From contig NZ_JAMQOT010000004.1 in assembly GCF_029502005.1 (NCBI RefSeq), positions 186,001 to 250,000 of the forward strand: a DNA stretch of 64,000 nucleotides, given 5' to 3'. Source of the stretch: Natrinema salsiterrestre. GTDB lineage: Archaea; Halobacteriota; Halobacteria; Halobacteriales; Natrialbaceae. Below the pieces are notes generated by a model. The model worked only from the letters and a program-made list of their open reading frames with translations, searched no databases and was not told where the DNA came from. Positions 62,536 through 64,000 of this stretch are shown one piece after another (the first letter of the stretch is position 1; each line of letters opens with the position of its first letter). The position numbers and the translations under genes were made by a program.

Positions 62536-63354
62536 CTAGTTGAGAATCGACTGGGCGACCGTCGCGAGCTGGCCGTTGTCGGCCTCGCTGAGGCGGTCGT
62601 CGCCGATCTTCAGGCGGAGCCGCGGACGACCGACGTCGATGGGGACCTTCTCGGTGTCGATCAGGCCCATGTCCTCGAGCTTGGTCTTCGTTCGGGAGAA
62701 CGTCGCCTTGGAGGCGATGCCGACGTCCTCGCCCCATTTGCTGATGTCGTAGAGCAGGGCTTCGTTCTTGGCTGCGACGAGCAGCGAGATGGTGACCTCG
62801 TCGAGGCCGTCGCCGTCGCCGCGGGCGGTCTCGAGCGAGTTGAGGATGGCGGTGAAGTCTTCCTCGGCGGCGGGGCTGATCTCGTCGGAGAGGGTTTCGC
62901 GGACGTTCGTGATCGGGGGCGTCCGGAGATTGAAGTCGGCGGCGTCCTCCCAGCGACCGGCGTACGTGTCGTAGGTGTCGTCGACGAAGCTGTCGTCGTC
63001 GGTGATGAGCCCGCCGACGCGGTCGCCGGCGTGGACGAGTGCGATGACGCGGTCCTCGCTGACGAGCAGCGAGTTCTCGGGCGCCTCGTCGAGGGTGCGC
63101 AGCGACAGCGCGCCCTCGCTGATGAGGTCGGCGGCGTTCGAGGCGACGATGAAGTCGTCCATGACGTCTTTCAGCGTCCGCTCGTCGGCGAGCATGTGTA
63201 CCGACGGCAGGTCGCCGTCGAATGCGGTCGCGACGGAAACGAACTCTTCGATGGCGTCCCGCGACGGGTTAACCATGTACACGTCACCGCTCGCATCCCC
63301 GAGCACTGACTCGAGGATATCGTCAATCTGGTGGTTTAGTAAATTCGAGGTCAT
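62536..63354 (-). CDS. tbsP: Transcriptional regulator TbsP (DUF5821)
   Basis: 272 residues. N-terminal domain (MTSNLLNHQIDDILESVLGDASGDVYMVNPS) and central sensor-like region up to about 165, followed by a winged-helix part at about 190-260: EVTISLLVAAKNEALLYDISKWGEDVGIASKATFSRTKTKLEDMGLIDTEKV. The sequence is nearly identical in pattern to haloarchaeal DUF5821/TbsP, reported to act with TrmB on gluconeogenic gene expression in Haloferax. A TATA-like TTAAGTAG lies about 30 bases upstream on its strand. Confidence 0.9.
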   Translation of the reverse strand: MTSNLLNHQIDDILESVLGDASGDVYMVNPSRDAIEEFVSVATAFDGDLPSVHMLADERTLKDVMDDFIVASNAADLISEGALSLRTLDEAPENSLLVSEDRVIALVHAGDRVGGLITDDDSFVDDTYDTYAGRWEDAADFNLRTPPITNVRETLSDEISPAAEEDFTAILNSLETARGDGDGLDEVTISLLVAAKNEALLYDISKWGEDVGIASKATFSRTKTKLEDMGLIDTEKVPIDVGRPRLRLKIGDDRLSEADNGQLATVAQSILN

Positions 63355-63381
63355 GCCTATACAGAAGTAATCGAGAGCGGT

Positions 63382-63389
63382 CTACTTAA
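63382..63389 (-). promoter_or_regulatory. TATA box of tbsP
   Basis: TTAAGTAG on the minus strand, about 32 bases before the ATG at 63354. The predicted leader is a few bases only. The following 63395-63580 region shows no gene I can support. Confidence 0.45.
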
Positions 63390-63586
63390 TTTTGGTGGCC
63401 GTTTGCACACCAGAACTTCTCCTCTCGGGCCTGTACCGGTAATTTTTGTCCCATAATTCGTTAGTTCGCCGATGAATGATGGCTATCACTTACATGCGTC
63501 GGTGAACGTTGAACGCCACTGTCGGTAATTCGATCAATCGGCGCGGCGTATGACGATCGTCTGACTGGTATCCGCATCACCAATAT

Positions 63587-63595
63587 CTATATATC
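63587..63595 (+). promoter_or_regulatory. Strong TATA-like element without a recognised gene
   Basis: CTATATATC centred 28 bases before an ATG at 63619 that opens a 45-codon frame ending at 63756. The frame encodes an Arg-rich peptide (MGVRHVRPWWVVQELVDRAR...), atypical of haloarchaea, so the promoter may instead drive an RNA or a peptide gene. Confidence 0.4.
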
Positions 63596-63762
63596 GGAAG
63601 CGTGTTAGTCGGTATCGTATGGGTGTTCGACATGTGCGACCGTGGTGGGTCGTTCAGGAGCTGGTCGACCGAGCGCGAACGATGCGAGAGACCGATCGTC
63701 CGACGGGACGGTTTCCCGCACGAGCGAAGCGCGTCAGTACGTACGGCGGGCCGTAACCGTAG

Positions 63763-64000
63763 TCAGCGTTCGAACTGGCGACTCAGTTCTTTCGACCAGT
63801 AGATGTCTCCGTCGTAGATCACCGACGCCGCCGTTTCGTCGAGCATGGTTGCGAGCGCCGACTCCGTGAGGGTGAAACTGGATTCGTTCCCGCAGAGGTG
63901 GGCGTACTCGTTACCGTCGGTGTGGGGGAAATAGTACGAGCCGGTTACCCGCGTGGAGTAACAATCGAGCGTCAGCAGGTACTGCCGTTCGCCATCGATC
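63763..64000 (-). CDS. Partial haloarchaeal protein (5' end outside window)
   Basis: Last 79 codons of a gene entering from the right edge. The visible part reads IDGERQYLLTLDCYSTRV, GSYYFPHTDGNEYAHLCG, SFTLTESALATMLDETAA, SVIYDGDIYWSKELSRQFER. Codon use and acidity are normal for the genome. The aromatic-rich strands suggest a small soluble domain; no family recognised. Convergent with the TATA-like element at 63587. Confidence 0.6.
   Translation of the reverse strand, partial: IDGERQYLLTLDCYSTRVTGSYYFPHTDGNEYAHLCGNESSFTLTESALATMLDETAASVIYDGDIYWSKELSRQFER

Noticed and set aside
1..64000. CRISPR arrays, rRNA and tRNA genes, integrases or transposases
   Set aside because: No regularly spaced direct repeats, no T-loop plus acceptor-stem combinations and no recombinase motifs were found by reading both strands.

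Overview
The window is chromosomal DNA of a haloarchaeon. Proteins are strongly acidic, third codon positions are GC-rich, and AT-rich DNA is confined to promoters. Archaeal core genes are present: both 20S proteasome subunits, RNase P proteins Rpp30 and Pop5, SBDS, UPF0212 and UPF0179. Several haloarchaea-restricted families (HalOD1, TbsP, Htur_1727-type, CGCGG-type) point to Natrialbales relatives such as Natrinema or Haloterrigena. The genus is an inference. I found no rRNA, tRNA, CRISPR array or intact insertion sequence, and most of the window looks like stable core genome.

Layout. 1-4.7 kb: 5' part of psmB, a tiny membrane protein, UPF0212, an XRE-CBS regulator, an MFS transporter, a winged-helix regulator and a Rossmann/TIR-like orphan. 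4.9-9.7 kb: a Tat-exported protein, an aldo/keto reductase, a 730-base gap with hairpins and a possible structured RNA under its own TATA box, a zinc-motif micro-protein and a formate/nitrite transporter fused to two UspA domains. 9.8-13.8 kb: a three-gene ABC exporter operon in which one permease carries a PrsW-like protease domain. 13.9-18.7 kb: single enzymes and regulators, including DUF1326-DUF2182 and flavin reductase/HxlR pairs.

19.1-27.0 kb: a tight operon of two PrkA-type kinases, a YeaH/DUF444 VWA protein and SpoVR, possibly led by a short coupled ORF. 27.2-35.0 kb: a HEAT-repeat protein, YjbQ, a PadR regulator, a zinc/TRAM-like protein, a beta-CASP nuclease, GDPD, SDR and an SNF transporter. 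35.1-41.3 kb: biotin-dependent acyl-CoA (probably propionyl-CoA) carboxylase, with pccB-pccX split from pccA by a lipoprotein and an SPFH protein.

41.7-49.2 kb is the most unusual block. It holds two radical SAM/SPASM enzymes, an Htur_1727-type partner protein, a CGCGG-tailed candidate RiPP substrate, a MoaD-like protein ending in Cys-Cys, a micro zinc ribbon and two His-containing polytopic membrane proteins. I infer a radical-SAM maturation module linked to peptide modification, heme or respiration; its product is unknown.

49.5-58.2 kb: a HalOD1 protein, a thioesterase, a DEDD exonuclease, a giant acidic membrane protein next to a RecA-like protein lacking Walker A, a thiolase lacking its cysteine paired with an OB-fold protein, HflX and FUN14. 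58.2-61.7 kb: the Rpp30-methyltransferase-Pop5-PsmA-SBDS run. 61.9-64 kb: a small membrane protein, the regulator TbsP with a large palindrome just after its stop codon, and a partial gene at the window edge.
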